Source of the DNA: Gaeumannomyces sp. JS-464
Lineage: Eukaryota; Ascomycota; Sordariomycetes; Magnaporthales; Magnaporthaceae
Length of the DNA stretch: 64,000 nucleotides
Assembly: GCA_002197995.1 (NCBI GenBank)
Contig: NGZR01000002.1
Location: 2,480,001-2,544,000, forward strand
Reading direction: 5' to 3'
The notes below the pieces were generated by a model. It did not search any database and was not told where the DNA came from. It saw only the letters and a program-made list of their open reading frames with translations. Positions 1-12,200 of the stretch are shown here, in pieces (position 1 is the stretch's first letter; each line of letters opens with the position of its first letter). The translations under genes and the position numbers were made by a program.

Positions 1-422
1 GCCTCCTCCCCTGCCCGACTAGAACCCCATAAACACCCACCTGCAGCCCGCTCCATTGGACCGCACAAACGCCAGACCGCAACTTCTGGCTGCCCCATCC
101 AATTACAGACTCACCGCAGCAACGAAGAGACCGCAAAAGAGCATCCTGGGGGCGAACCTAGCCCTTGCCCTTCCACACTTATAACCCCCGATTGCTCAAT
201 TGCTGGCCAGAGCATCAAAAAAGAGAAAGTTCCTCACAGACGCCCCGTCCACCTTCGGTGCTGTCCTGAGTTCAACCTGTCTCAGTTACAAAAACGACAC
301 CAAACCAACGAGAACTACCACAACTGGAAACAGCTCTTCGCTACTTCATACCTGCAGATCTACCGTCTTGCTGGTTTCGATGATCCCGCTAGAGGCGTCC
401 TTGAGGCCCAGACTGAGAAGCA
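1..422. other. Upstream region of the first gene
   Basis: No coding region is supported here. The stretch is CT-rich and A-rich, as expected for a fungal promoter and 5' leader, and it runs into the start codon at 423. A short open frame at 200-502 overlaps that gene in another frame and looks like a shadow. Confidence 0.5.
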
Positions 423-1370
423 ATGTCCCGTCTGACTTCGCTGTCCCGGCGTCACTCCAAGTTAAGCCTTCGGTCAGACGACACCTACCACAGCTTTCAT
501 GACATCGAACTTTTCGAGCCACCCATGTCGTCTTCAACCTCGGCCACCTCGGCGACTACTTCGCCAGCCAGCCCGGTTAGCCCTAGCTGTGGAGAGTTCG
601 AGGCAACCGAGATGCGCCGCCAGGATTCGGGCTACGCGTCCATTCACCAGGACTCTCCATCATCAAAGAGGAGGGCCTCGGCGACGTCATCCAATGCCTC
701 GGGAGGCGCCGGCGGCAGCGGCAGTGGTGGTGGCGCTCGGATGCGGACCCGACCGTCTGTGCGACGGGCTGCCAAGTCCGGACCAACCTCGCATCTGCCC
801 CGCTCAAGCGCACACTCTCTCTACCACACCCGCTCCCAACAGTCATATGGCCAGCAGCCTCAGCAGCCAATAACCTACTTCCACTTCCCGGCACCGCCCG
901 AGCCGCCAGAGGAGGCCGAGGAGCCTTCGGCGCTGGGTGCTGCGTGCCCGCGCCCATCCTCAACGCCTCCGCTTCGCGTAGCGACGTCGAGCAGCTTCGA
1001 CTACGCCCCCCGACGGCAGTCGTACCAGCAGCCGCAGTCTCCCCTGCGCTCCGAGACGCCGACGTTCCCCGTGCCACCGCAGACCACGCACTACTGGACC
1101 AGCGACAGGACGCGGCGACTAGAGTACGCGGCCATCGACGCGGCCAGCCGCGGCGTTCGGGGCTGGGTCATGCGCCACATCGTGCCTGAGTGTTTCATCC
1201 CCAGGGAGCGTCGCCATATCGGCTTCGACGACGACGGCGGCAGCGTCCGCCGTTACAGGCTCGACCTGGACGAGGATGACGCTGCCGGCACCGGCGCCAG
1301 CGGCAGCGCATCCGCTGAGAAGGAGCCGAGGGGCAAGAGGTGGCGCCTCTGGGGCAGCAAGACGTTTTGA
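423..1370 (+). CDS. Low-complexity Ser/Pro/Gly-rich fungal protein of unknown function
   Basis: This is a single-exon gene of 315 residues starting MSRLTSLSRRHSKLS and ending in TGA. I recognise no catalytic or binding domain. The N-terminal half is rich in Ser, Thr, Pro and Gly, with many basic Ser/Thr sites (RRHSKLSLRS near residue 10, RRASATSS near residue 83). The middle has Pro/Gln tracts. The most ordered part is about residues 225-275, containing TRRLEYAAIDAASRGVRGW and then VMRHIVPECFIPRERR, which looks like a short conserved block. The C-terminus is basic and ends near RWRLWGSKTF. Codon use is GC-rich like the other genes here. The composition suggests a disordered phosphoprotein, which is inference. 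It is convergent with the next gene. Confidence 0.75.
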   Translation: MSRLTSLSRRHSKLSLRSDDTYHSFHDIELFEPPMSSSTSATSATTSPASPVSPSCGEFEATEMRRQDSGYASIHQDSPSSKRRASATSSNASGGAGGSGSGGGARMRTRPSVRRAAKSGPTSHLPRSSAHSLYHTRSQQSYGQQPQQPITYFHFPAPPEPPEEAEEPSALGAACPRPSSTPPLRVATSSSFDYAPRRQSYQQPQSPLRSETPTFPVPPQTTHYWTSDRTRRLEYAAIDAASRGVRGWVMRHIVPECFIPRERRHIGFDDDGGSVRRYRLDLDEDDAAGTGASGSASAEKEPRGKRWRLWGSKTF

Positions 1371-2682
1371 GCATCCGTTGAGTGCGTAAAGCCGTCTTGC
1401 CTGTTTCTGCTGCGGCGGGGCTATCAACCTGTCCTTATCTTCTGCCTCGAAGGTTGCCTGCAACATGATACCCCTGCAAAGATCAAGACAAGCCCAGCAG
1501 AGCAGCCAGCCAGCCCACCGAGTTTCATTTGTCGTTTCCCTTTTGTTAACCAGCATATGTCACGCCATTTACGATCACCACACACGATAGGCCCCGGCCC
1601 ATCTTCCCAGATATTACCACTTAATCGGGCCGGCACGGCCAAGCAGAGCCACACCAAGTCTTCCCAGCACATTGCATCCGATACACATGATATACCTGCA
1701 CATAGCACACGGCGTTCTATACCCCCTTCCTACACACACTTTACACACATGCATACCCCAGATAGAAAGATTGGATTTTTTGTCTTTTTTGGTTATTTTG
1801 ATGAGCGGGTGGATTTGATGGATCATGCGCTGCGTTCCGGTCCCCTTGGACTGGTTTGGACGAAGTCAAATATGTCATCAGCGTTTGCTTTCGGGGGTTT
1901 CTCCATACCGTTCCCAGGAGACACAGATGAGATGAAAGCTGTCACGAGCATGGCACATGGAGTTTGATCTAACGCCTGTCATTGAGGACGCCCGGAGCAG
2001 GGATCGGGTTGTCATGGAGAGAATCAGAGTTTGCCGGAATGTCCTTGTTCGTTTCTTCACCCCATCTTCATCCTGCAAGAGTTTTGTCGTTTCCTATGGA
2101 GAAACCGGACCTGCTTTACTCGATTTAATCACACGGACTGTTCCCTAACCTTTACTCTCCTTTCTAATGTGTTATCCGTGTCACGAAGTTCGGCGGTGAA
2201 CAGGTCGCACCTAGGATTGCGAGGGGACCACGGCTTCTTTGCGGGGAGGTCGAGTCGAACAGGGTTGACCGATGGACGATCTGGCGGACACGCGTCGAGG
2301 TGACGATGATCAATGCTGACATTCCAGGGCCTCCCTCGCTCTGTCGCGTCCCTAACCCACACCATTCCGCAATGAGGCTTGCGAATGGCAGGTGTGTGCT
2401 GCATCGACGACCGACGACCGACGACCGACTCAATCGCCAGCATGTGTTGTCGAGATATCCCGGTCGGGCGAAGGGCATGGAGCCTTGCCGCAAGAGCCGG
2501 CGGCGATCAAGGCAACGTTTCCTACACGGGGGGAAAAGAAGGGGAGACATTAACGCCTTGGCATTACAGGAGAAAAAAGATCGAGAAACCTGGATCTCAG
2601 CTAAGATAATAGAAACGAGCGACCAGCCCCAGGAACAACGTGCCGTCAACCTTGCAACCCCCACCGGCATTGTACAGTCATT
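1371..2682. other. Convergent 3' intergenic region
   Basis: The two flanking genes converge on this 1.3 kb, so it should hold two 3' UTRs and terminators. No open frame here has coding-like composition. A small minisatellite with a 7-base unit (cgacgac) is present about 3.6 times at 2405-2430. Confidence 0.45.
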
Positions 2683-3096
2683 CTACGAACCCACTCTCGG
2701 AATTACGTCTTCCTCCCGCATATCGTCCATCCCGTACCCGCCGCCGACGCTCATGGCGGCCCCGGAGCTGACGTAGTGGCACAGGCGGCTGAGCTCGCGG
2801 CCGCGGTGCCCCTTGCACTCCTCGCACATCTTGCGCGCCATCTTGAGCCCGAACAGGCCGTCGTCGCTCCCGCCCGCCACCTTGGCCCCCAGCCCTGTCC
2901 AGCTGAGCCGCTTGCTGCTGTTGTTGTTGTTGCCGCTGTTGTTGCTGTTGTTGCCGCCGCCATTGGCCGCCGCCGCCGCCGACGACGACGACGAGTTGCT
3001 GACCGCAATGTCGGCAGCGCCGCCCTTGACGTGCAGCCCCAGGCCGGCGACCCCGCTGTTGCCGCCGCGGCTGCCGTTCCTGCCGCCACCGCCGCC

Positions 3097-3135
<39 letters not shown>

Positions 3136-5004
3136 CTTCCCGGCCGCGGCCACGATCTCGGCGTGGTTGTTGGCCAGGGCGTCGGAGGCGATGGCGCCCT
3201 GCTCGCGGCGCTCGGCCACGTCGCGGTCCACGACCATGATGCTCTCCATGACGCTGGCGCGCCCGCAGTTGGCCAGCGTCGGCACCTGCTCCGGGAACAT
3301 GGCGGCCAGGTAGTCGTCGAGGCTGACGACGGGCGGCGCCGCGGGCAGCAGCCCGCCCAGCAGCGGGGAGCGGTCCTCGCCGTAGTGGCTGCTGCCGCCG
3401 CCACCGCTGCCGCTGGTGATGCTGCTGCCGCTGCTGGTGCTGCTCCCTCCGGGGCTCATCATGTGGCTGCCGTTACCGTTGGGCTGCTGCGGGGGTTGGT
3501 ACTGGTACTGGTTGTAGAGACGGCTGGTGCTGCCGTTGGTGGTGGCAGAAACAGCAGCAGCACCGTTCCGGCCGTTGGCGGCGGTGCCGTTGATGCCCAT
3601 CCGGGCCGCGACGGCGGGGTTCATGGGGCTGACGCCGGGGGCGTTGATGACGAAGACGCCGCCGCAGAAGCGGCCGGCCAGGTCCTCGCGCACGCTGCGC
3701 AGCACGCCCAGGCGCGCGAAGGGGTCCCGCGCGTGCGCAAAGTGCTCAATGTGCGGCGCGCCGCGGCGCGCCATGAACCCGGCCGCGGACTGCGGCGTGT
3801 TGCTGCTGCTGCTGGTGGTGGTGGTAGTGGCGGCGACGGCGGCGGCGGCGGTGGCAACAGCGGTGTTGTTGTTGTTGCTGTTGTTGTCGCGGCCGCCGAG
3901 CGGCACGACAAACTCGTCGGCGGCGGCGCCAAAGGTGTAGACCTCGAGCCGGGACAGCTTGGCGTGCGGCAGGTCGGCGCACAGGCGGCTCAGGACGCGC
4001 GAGGCCGTCAGGCTGCCCCGGTTGTGCGCGAGGATCACGACGCGCTTCGCCGACGGGTCCTGCAGCGCCGCGCGGGCCTGCGCGTACAGGAGCCGCTGCG
4101 TGTCGACGCGGTCGCCGAGGCCGAACGGCATGGGCGGGAAGGCAAGCGAGACGCCGGCGCGCTCTGCCAGGAGCAGGGCCAGGTCGACGGCTACGCCGTA
4201 GGTCGGCTCCACGATGGCTGTTATGGGCCGGTTGAAGAGCTTGGCCAGGCGCGGGAGGGTTGAGTCTGTTACTATGCGGGAGCTGGATGCAGGGAGAGTC
4301 AGCCACAGGTACGTTTTCCTTTCGGCTCCCTTGTTGCCTGCTTACCTCACGCCCATCCCCCCGACGAAGAACCAGCGCTCGTCCTCGCCGTCGGGCCCCA
4401 TCATCCAGCTACCGCCCTCGACCGCGGCGGGGCCTGGGTGGCGCACGACGGGGTCGGACGAGTTGAGCAGGCGGCAAAGGCACCAAACGGCGGCCGCGGA
4501 GCAGAGACCCCAGATGGAGAAGACGAAGCCGGGGAAGACCAGCCAGATGGGAAGGGCCAGCATGATTATGTACAGCTCAACCATTCCGACGGCGAGCTGG
4601 AGGCCCACATCAGTGGCATAGCGCCATGGCACCTGGGCGACGGCGGGCCAGCGCGAGCCGGCCGCCATTACGATCATTGCCGTCGCCCAGGCCGCGGCGC
4701 CGGCCACCGCTCCCCTGAGCCCGCCGCCGCCGCCGCCCGAGATCGCTACGGAAAGGGAGGCGGGAACAGTGCTGGTGACGGCCCCCTGGGGTAGTCATTG
4801 CTGTTGTTGACGACGGCGTCCCAGGCCGTCAGGGCCAAGTCCGGCAGCAGCCAGAGCAGGGCGCGGGCGTCGGCCTCGAGCGCCTGGACGGGCGGCCGCT
4901 GGGCGTGCGGGACCGTGCCGCAGGCGCCGTCAATCAGGGGCGGGATATAGGTTACGGGCGACGACGAGGCCGGGTGGTGCGGCGCGCTGCGAGGCGAATG
5001 CAGC

Positions 5005-5043
<39 letters not shown>

Positions 5044-5078
5044 GGCGACGGAGACCGCGAGCTGGAGAGCCAGGGCAT
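2683..5078 (-). CDS. Membrane alpha/beta-hydrolase-like (lipase-fold) protein, one frameshift
   Basis: I choose the ATG at 5078 (MPWLSSSRSPSPEQ), which is followed by a polyQ run. A 63-nt intron at 4283-4345 (GTAAGC donor, CTGAC branch, CAG acceptor) joins RWFFVGGMGV to SSRIVTDSTLPRLAKL in frame. Before the intron are two or three hydrophobic helices (around WATAMIVMAAG and LYIIMLALPIWLVFPGFVF). After it comes a hydrolase-like core with LFNRPITAIVEPTYG, then VVILAHNRGSL at the position of a nucleophile elbow, then KLSRLEVYTFGAAADEFV. The rest is a long insert of polyN, polyA and polyG ending near MCEECKGHRGRELSRLCHYV. The elbow reads AHNRG, so the usual Ser of GxSxG is Asn. Exon 1 changes frame near 4788 beside a C4/G5 run, which is either an indel error or real damage. 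Function unknown. Confidence 0.65.
3081..3134. repeat. GCC/GGC trinucleotide repeat (polyglycine in the minus-strand gene)
   Basis: An almost pure GCC tract on the plus strand encodes a polyglycine run in the C-terminal part of the hydrolase-like protein. Such tracts expand and contract easily. Confidence 0.85.
5007..5040. repeat. CTG/CAG trinucleotide repeat (polyglutamine)
   Basis: About eleven CTG units on the plus strand read as CAG on the coding strand. They give the polyGln run just after the start of the hydrolase-like protein (MPWLSSSRSPSPE then Q repeats). Confidence 0.9.
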
Positions 5079-6184
5079 TTGGGCTCTTTGGTGAAGTGGG
5101 TAAAATGAATGGATAGGTTGGTTGGTTAAGCAGTGGATGCCGAGACGGCAAAGCGCTTTTGGTGGGAGAAAAAGAAGGACACCAGTAGGAGAGCCTAACC
5201 TCGAGAACCAAAGAGAAAAAGAAGAAGGGGAAGCTCTGTCGGTCTGCCAGGCCGTGGCGATTATTATATCGACGCACCTGAGCCCGCGCACGCGCCGTGA
5301 TGCCGCATTCCACCCGGGCAGACTGATAGATGCCGGCACGCCCAACCACAACATTTCGCGACGCGGTGATTGGGGGGATAGGGACCAACACACTAACCAG
5401 GCACAATTCCTCAGGAGGCCGTCGGCGATACGTCGTCAACAGGAATCGAGGGGAGCCGCTAGCCAAAGGGATGAACACCATGTCTTGGACCCGCTTCTTT
5501 ACGGCCGTGGTGATTCTCTCCGTAGTTGTCCGACCAGGAACCACCCAACTGCTCGACGCCGACCTCCAGCCAATGCGAGGCTCGAGGTCTGCCACATCTT
5601 GCCATCGTTGTCAATGTCATCCACGCGCGAGGTGGTGAGACAGCGCTTGGGACCGGCGACACCGGAACATTCCACTTGCAGGGAACTCGTGTGCTTGTTG
5701 TTTCCATCGCCAGCCGCCACCCCGACGCCTCCGCCATACCCGCCCTCCCCAGCCCTCGGGATCTTGCCGGGCACATGATGCTATGAACAGGTTTTATTCA
5801 GCGGCTGGCCTGGTACTGGTTGTCGTGTCTTTCATATTTCCAGGCGCCTTTTACGTCGACGTCTTTCCGGTTGAATGGGCCGATCATCGCGCGGGGGCTG
5901 GGAAATACCCATGGAAATCGCTTGCACACATGGGAGATGTTGTCACCCTGGCATCTCGGATTTCTGGCGGGCAGATAACGGCTATCCCATTTTCCTATCA
6001 CCGCGTTGTTGAGCATCTGTGATCCGCCCAGGCCTTCCCCTCGTGGCCCCTTTCTCGTCCCAACACATTCCACCCCGTTGCGTCCCGAAGAAACAAAACC
6101 TGCTCGATCGAGGCAGAAAAAAGTGTCGCAAGTCATGCTCAGATCCCAAAAGCATAAATAGGGAGAAAAACGAGCAACCCCGCC
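5079..6184. other. Intergenic region between two minus-strand genes
   Basis: This contains the promoter of the hydrolase-like gene and the 3' region of the MFS gene. Open frames on both strands overlap each other with no recognisable protein, and I see no RNA gene. Confidence 0.45.
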
Positions 6185-7853
6185 TCAGTACGCATAAAAC
6201 AAGACGGCCTCGTCGTCAGACTGGCGGATCTTCTTGTTCATGTGCTGGAGCCAGAAACGCATGACCCAGGCGCCGATGACGGTGGCGACGCTGAGGCCAG
6301 CGCTGGATCCCATGGCAAGCGTGTACCGCGGCGCGTCCCACTCCCACCACAGGTACGGCGTCCAGATAAAGGAGACGGCGGCGGCCATGTTGGCGATGGC
6401 GAGAGACGAGGCCTTCTTTTCTTTGGTCTGCGAGCACGTGCTGGCGACCCAGCCGAGTATGATGGAGTTCACAGAGTAAGTGCCGACCGAAAAGACGATC
6501 ATAGCGACTGTGTGACGTGTTAGCGGTTTGTAGGCAGAGGAATGCGGAGAGTGGGCAGCCAGAAGGACTTACAGTACCGAGCACCCGTGTTTAGCGTCGC
6601 GCACCCCAGGATGAACCCGAGCACAGCAACCATTTTGCCAATCGTGATGTGCCACGTGCGCTCGTTGAACCTCCCCGACGACCACGCCCATGCGATAGAC
6701 GTGAAGCCGGCGATCAGGTACGGCGGGCACGTCAGCACCAGCGTGACGGTTTGGTTGAAGCCGAGCGAGCCGATGACGGTGGGGAAGAAGTTCTTGAACC
6801 CGTTGGCGCCCAGGTGCATGTGCTGCATGTAGGCAAACAGCCAGACGCGGGGGTCCTTTGCCGCCTGCGCGAGCCCCTTCCAGGTCGAGGTGATGCCCTT
6901 CTCGCCGACCGTGTCGCGCACGATGCGCTCGTGCGCCAGCTGCCGCTCCTCGGGCGTCAGCCAGCGCGTCGTCAGCGGCTCGTCGGGAAGCAGCCAGAAG
7001 CCGGCGACCGCGACGACAAAGGTGACGGCGCCCTGGATGATGAAGAGCCAGCGCCAGCCCTTGATGCCCATCATGCCGTCCATCTCGAAGATGCCGATGG
7101 CGATCAGGCCCGCAAAGGCCGTGGCCAGGATGTTGCCCGTGTACAGAACCGAGATGCGCGTCGCGATCTCTTTGCGCGTGTAGAAGGACGCCAGCATGTA
7201 CAGCGCGCCCGGGTAGTAGGGAGCCTCGGCCACGCCCAGGAAGAAGCGCGTCAGCATCATGCCCGTAAAGTCCTTGGAGAGCGCCGTCAGCGCGCTCACG
7301 ATGGCCCACAGCGCCATGAATGTCGACATCCAGATGCTGGGGCGCACGCGCGTCAGCATCATGTTGGAGGGGAGCTGCATCAGGATGTATCTGTTTGGCG
7401 GCGGTTTCCGGCAGGTTAGCCTGGTGTTTCCTTGGCACCCCTTTGCCCCAAGTGGCTTTCGTTGACGTACCCAACGAATAATATCGAGATGCAAGTCTGG
7501 TACTCCCCAGGCTTGAGGCTGAGGTCTTTCTCGAGCCCGTTGAGGCGCGCGAGGGCGATGGCGTTGCGGTCCAGGTAGTTCAGCCAGTACATGAGCCATA
7601 GGATGGGCATGATCCAGATGTCCAGCTTGCGCACCAGCTTGATCTCGCGCGGGTCGGTCTTCTCGTGCGCGCCCGAGTAGTCGAGGGCGGCTCCGTTGGC
7701 TTTCAAGGTGTCGTCCCCTTCGGCGTGCTCGACCCGCAGCGGCTCACCGCCCGCCTTCTCGGGCGCGATGGCATCCTTGTTGCCGACAGCGCCTTCTTGG
7801 TTCTGCCTCTGGGAGGACCGCTCGAGGTCGGCCTTCTCCGTTGGTTTGTCCAT
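6185..7853 (-). CDS. MFS transporter, allantoate permease (Dal5/ACS) family
   Basis: Three exons join cleanly: 7853-7471, 7390-6573 and 6507-6185, with introns of 80 and 65 nt (GTACGT and GTAAGT donors, CAG acceptors). The product is 507 residues, the usual length of the anion:cation symporter family of the major facilitator superfamily, which takes up allantoate, ureidosuccinate, nicotinate, pantothenate and similar acids. Family marks include the hydrophilic N-terminus, then KLDIWIMPILWLMYWLNYLD and RNAIALARLNGL in helix 1, TRFFLGVAEAPYYPGA in the TM4-5 region, GWRWLFIIQGAVT near TM6, and WLTPEERQLAHERI in the central loop. About twelve membrane helices are expected in the plasma membrane. 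It ends DDEAVLFYAY then TGA. No frame break is seen, making it the best-preserved gene in the window. Substrate unknown. Confidence 0.92.
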
Positions 7854-9233
7854 CTTGTGTCCCCCTGGTGCGGCTTCGGCGGAATCGTGGGAGGTGTCTG
7901 CTGGACGGAGGACAGGTAGGGGACAAGACCGGGAGGAGCTTTGGGCCGGGGATATTTCTGGTCACCACTCCTCTAATTATATAGCAGCCCTCGATCTCCG
8001 CAGACACACATCCTTCCGGTTGGGCCTCGGTGCTTTTCCGGGCGTCATCCTCTCAGGCCAGTCCTTGGCGGCCCGCGCTCTTCTCCCCGAGTCATCTTAC
8101 GTGCAGAGAGATACTTCCTTCCATGCGTAAATGTGACCGAAGCTGGGCGGGTGAAGGTTAGCCAAGAGTCTTGGGGCCTAGGCGGGGATTCGGGGAGGCT
8201 GGCTTGGAGAAGGCTTGGGTGCGCCACGTCGCCATCAAGCAACTCGGTCCGAAGGGGCAAGCATAGGAGGGGGGAACAAAAGGGCCGCCCAGTACCTAGA
8301 TCATCAGCTGCCGTGATGGAGTAATTATGGCACCAATAGGTGACGAAAATGTCCACACTTCCCCATGACGGGCACCAGAGTGTAGGTGGGGTGACGCGGG
8401 GATGTGGTCCCTAGACTGGGGAGGTTTGAGGGGAAGCTGCTGCCAAGATGCCACAACCTTGTCAGCGTTCCCAAAACGCGGGAAATGCTACGTAGACCGA
8501 GCGTCTCGAAGCTGTACAGTACTCCGGCTTTTCTCCGGCTCCAAAAACTCACGCCAAGAGTCGTCTGGCAGTGTTGCGTGTGTGTGCACAGTCTCGGAGC
8601 ACGTGGCATTTGCGGCTTGATGTGGCTGGGGAGGTTCCTGCAGATTGCCTAGGGCTAAGTAGTCCCCGATTGGTTGACATGGCTCTGTGAATTCTCTTTG
8701 GGCTAATTATGTCCAACCTGATTAGTCCTAGCCACCTCTCGTATTGATAGATAATGCCCTGGGCACATAGACGTCACACCCATTTGCGGGTTGACACGTC
8801 GCTGTGAGGCCGCATCCGGACGCTTATAGGTGGGCGAATTGCTGCCCAAGGCGAATTTCGTCGCTCGACCGCAGGGCAAGGACAGGCCGCAACGACAGTG
8901 TCACGATAATTAATTAAGCACCTGCATCTTTTCGCTCCCGCATTGATGAAAAAAAAATCCAGACACGTTGGACTCGCCCACTAGTTTCAATCGCCGCGCA
9001 TGCTGCGTTTCGCTATCCACCCTTCCAATGTTTTCTAACCTCGGGACGCGTGGTATTGATTGCAGTTGAGTGCCGGCTAGGTTGAACACAGAACAATTCG
9101 ATTTCTTGGTTCCACTTTTCGCTTTGAGGAAAGCACGGAGCGCAGTGCCGTCTTTGCCCACACATCCCCCCACCTTCTTCTTAGTGAACTTGTCGTTGTT
9201 GGCCGAGACCTAAGAACTCTGACGGCCGCCGCC
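7854..9233. other. Divergent promoter region between the permease and the sacsin-like gene
   Basis: The flanking genes point away from each other, so this 1.4 kb holds both promoters. No open frame within it is convincing. The part next to the permease has a TATA-like element; the part next to 9234 is CT-rich. Confidence 0.5.
7978..7984 (-). promoter_or_regulatory. TATA-like element upstream of the MFS gene
   Basis: The minus strand reads TATATAA about 125 bases upstream of the permease ATG, in a plausible place for a core promoter. No transcription start is visible from sequence alone. Confidence 0.35.
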
Positions 9234-12200
9234 ATGGAAAGACCGGCTACTCGCGAAGAGGCGCAAGCCCACATCGACCACATCAGAAAATCGAAGGGCT
9301 TTGATGCCGAGCCGGGCTCATTCGCGAGCAGCATCACCGATGACCTCGAGGCGTCACTATCCATGTACTTCATTTTCCTGCCTCTCTGCGCCTGTTATAG
9401 CTTCCACCCCATGATAGCCCCAACGGGATGCTGACCTGGGCCTCGCCCTCGACGCCGCAGTCTTTCCGAGGGTCTTTACCAACAGTCTACTCGGTTCTTG
9501 ATGGAGCTAATACAGAATGCCGACGACTGCCAGTATCGTTATCCAGTCCCGACCATGGACATCACGTGAGTCTTGATATGCCCCTATGTGTTCTCCGCAT
9601 GAGGTAACTAACACCCAGTACGTTACTGGAACGGCCGCCTTCGTGTGGACTATAACGAGATCGGTTTTACCAAGCGCGACGTCGAGGCCATTTGTCGCAT
9701 CTCAAGCACAAAGACGGCTTCCATGGACCAGACAGGCGAGAAGGGAATCGGCTTCAAGTCTGTTCAGAATTGCCGATGTCGTGTCGGTCGCCTCTGGCTG
9801 CTACTCGTTCCAATTTGACGCTACTCGAAGGCTGGGCATGATCACACCGCAGTGGGCAGACTTTCCTGGCAACCCCCGAGCCGGCTATACCTCGATCCTC
9901 CTCCAGATACGCAGCCTCGACGCGGTGGAGGAGCTTGTCCAAGATCTGAAATCGACAAGTGCCAAGCGGCTCCTATTTCTGAGGAGGCTTCGCCGGATAA
10001 ACATCAGCATTGATGGCAACGACGGGACGACTTGGGGGGCTAGTCTCGGCCGTCTCGACGAGCAAGCCCGTGACGGATCTCGACGCACCACTAGACTGAC
10101 GTATAACAACGAGGCGCAGGAGTACTTGATATACGAACACATTGTCAAGGATATGCCCGAAGAGCCTAGAAGGATGCATTGCCGCCAACCTAGAATCACG
10201 TTGGCGTTCCCCATCGAGGTCATTACCGAGGGCACGGGAGCCGAGCCTATTATCGAGCCGCAGCAGGTCCATGCCATTCTTCCCATCAGGGACTACGGCT
10301 TCAAGGCAAGTGAGCGGCAGATCTATTGGTTCCACAAGGGGAACCTTCTGCGTACGAGCAATCTAACATGCTTGCTGACACAATACCCTTTGAGTTAGTT
10401 CATAATTAATGCCGACTTTCTTCTCATTGCCAGTCGCCAAGACGTCAATGCCTCGTCGCCCTGGAATAGGGCCCTTCGGGATTCGATTGTAGACGCTTTC
10501 CGTGTAGCCATCCAGCTGCTCAATACTGGAACGTTGCGGTACGCGTGGCCACGATACATGCCCGTCCCGATGGCCTTTTCGGACTTCTTTGAGAGCGTGG
10601 GCCAGGCCCTGCGGGGCATGCTGCTCGATAGCCCGGTTCTTGAGTCCGCCACGGGCGAGATGGTGGCGCCGCTGCGGGCGCGCTGGGTTCCTCCGGCGTT
10701 GAGAAGTCAAAACAACCTACCGCTGGTTTTGGGTCCTGACACTGAGGCAAAATTCCTGTCACAACGATATGCCGAGTCAGACTGGCCGCGCCTTCGGCAG
10801 CTTGGTGTCCGTGAGCTCACAGAGGAGGAGTTTTTGGAAGACTTACAGGCGCACCTCTCGGCGAGATAAGGGGCTGTCACCGCCAGCCTCGAATTGGGAG
10901 AGTGGCATGCGGAGCTCGCCCGCGTTATCGCCCGCTTATTCCTGAACGACAAACTCAGACCAGCGATCAAGAAGCTGCCCATCATCCCGCTAAGTGATGG
11001 GCGGTGGGTGCCGACATCCGCGGGCGATATCTTTTTCCCCAAGAACGAAGGCCAACCGATCGAAATTCCTGGGGACCTCGAGCTCTTATTCGTGCACGAG
11101 GAGGCCGAGAAAGACAGAGATCGAAAGTCTCTCTTTCAAACTCTCGGGGTCAAGCAGATGTCCACTACTGATCTCCAAAGTGTGATTGTCCGCAAACAGC
11201 TCAAACTCGACCCTTCGAAGCCGCCCACAAAAGATATCCTGGTGTCACATGCCCTCTTCCTCTTCCGTACGAAATGGGATCGTAAGTCGGCCTCGGTTCG
11301 TGGACCGAGCTCCGTCACGTTCTGGGTCGTCTCTGAGACGGGGCGACTCCTCCGGTCGCGGCGGGTGTACCTTAAATCCACGACGCCACATATCTCCAAC
11401 CAGTCCTTCGACGAGTTCCGGCGGGAATTCCCCTCTCTTCATAGGGACTATGATTGCGAGGTTGGACCGGAGGAGGAGCAGCGCTGGCGTAGCTGGCTCC
11501 ATCATGAACTCGGCGCGCAAGTTCCTGAGCAGGCCATCCCGAGGCTTCAGGCCCTGATTATCCAGAAGCACAACGAGACCGATCTTTCGCAACTGTCCCC
11601 AGAAGACGCGCTGATCGCACACACGGCCCTGCTCTTCCGGACAAAATGGCGATCCGCAACCACGGCTCAGGAACTGTGGGTAATCTCCGAGGCTGGCCCG
11701 TATCTGCGCGCTGGTCAGGTTTATCTCGACACCACCCAGCAACACTCGTTCGGGCGCTACTTCAACGAGTTTCGGCAGAAGTTTCCCTTTTTGCACCCCA
11801 AGTACTACGATGCCGTGGAACCTGAGGAAAGGAGCCCGTGGCTCGCCTGGCTCCTGGAACACGCAAGGGTGCGGGATACGGCCGAGCTCGTTCCCAAACT
11901 CCAGGTCCTGACACTTCAGAAATGTTGCGCCCCTGACCAGTCTGGACTGCCTCCGAGACCGGCTCTGATATCTCATACCGTGTTCCTGTTTCGCACAAAG
12001 TGGTCATCCGTTGTGCCACTTGGCAAGTTCTGGTTCGTTACGGAGAGGAATGGGTATCTTTAGGCAGAACAAGTCTATCTCGACCCGACAGGACGATACT
12101 CCAAAAGTCGATTCTTCAGGGGGGGCGGGATGGTTTCTCATTCCTCCACGCGGACTATCACGGCGCCCCTGAGACTGAGCGGATGGACGAATGGATGAGT

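Noticed and set aside
2776..4263. 495-codon plus-strand open frame
   Set aside because: It lies opposite the spliced hydrolase-like gene, is nearly all Ala, Val, Arg and Gly, and has no motif. It is a GC-rich antisense shadow.
6649..7419. 256-codon plus-strand open frame
   Set aside because: Exactly antisense to the second exon of the permease; composition is a mirror of it.
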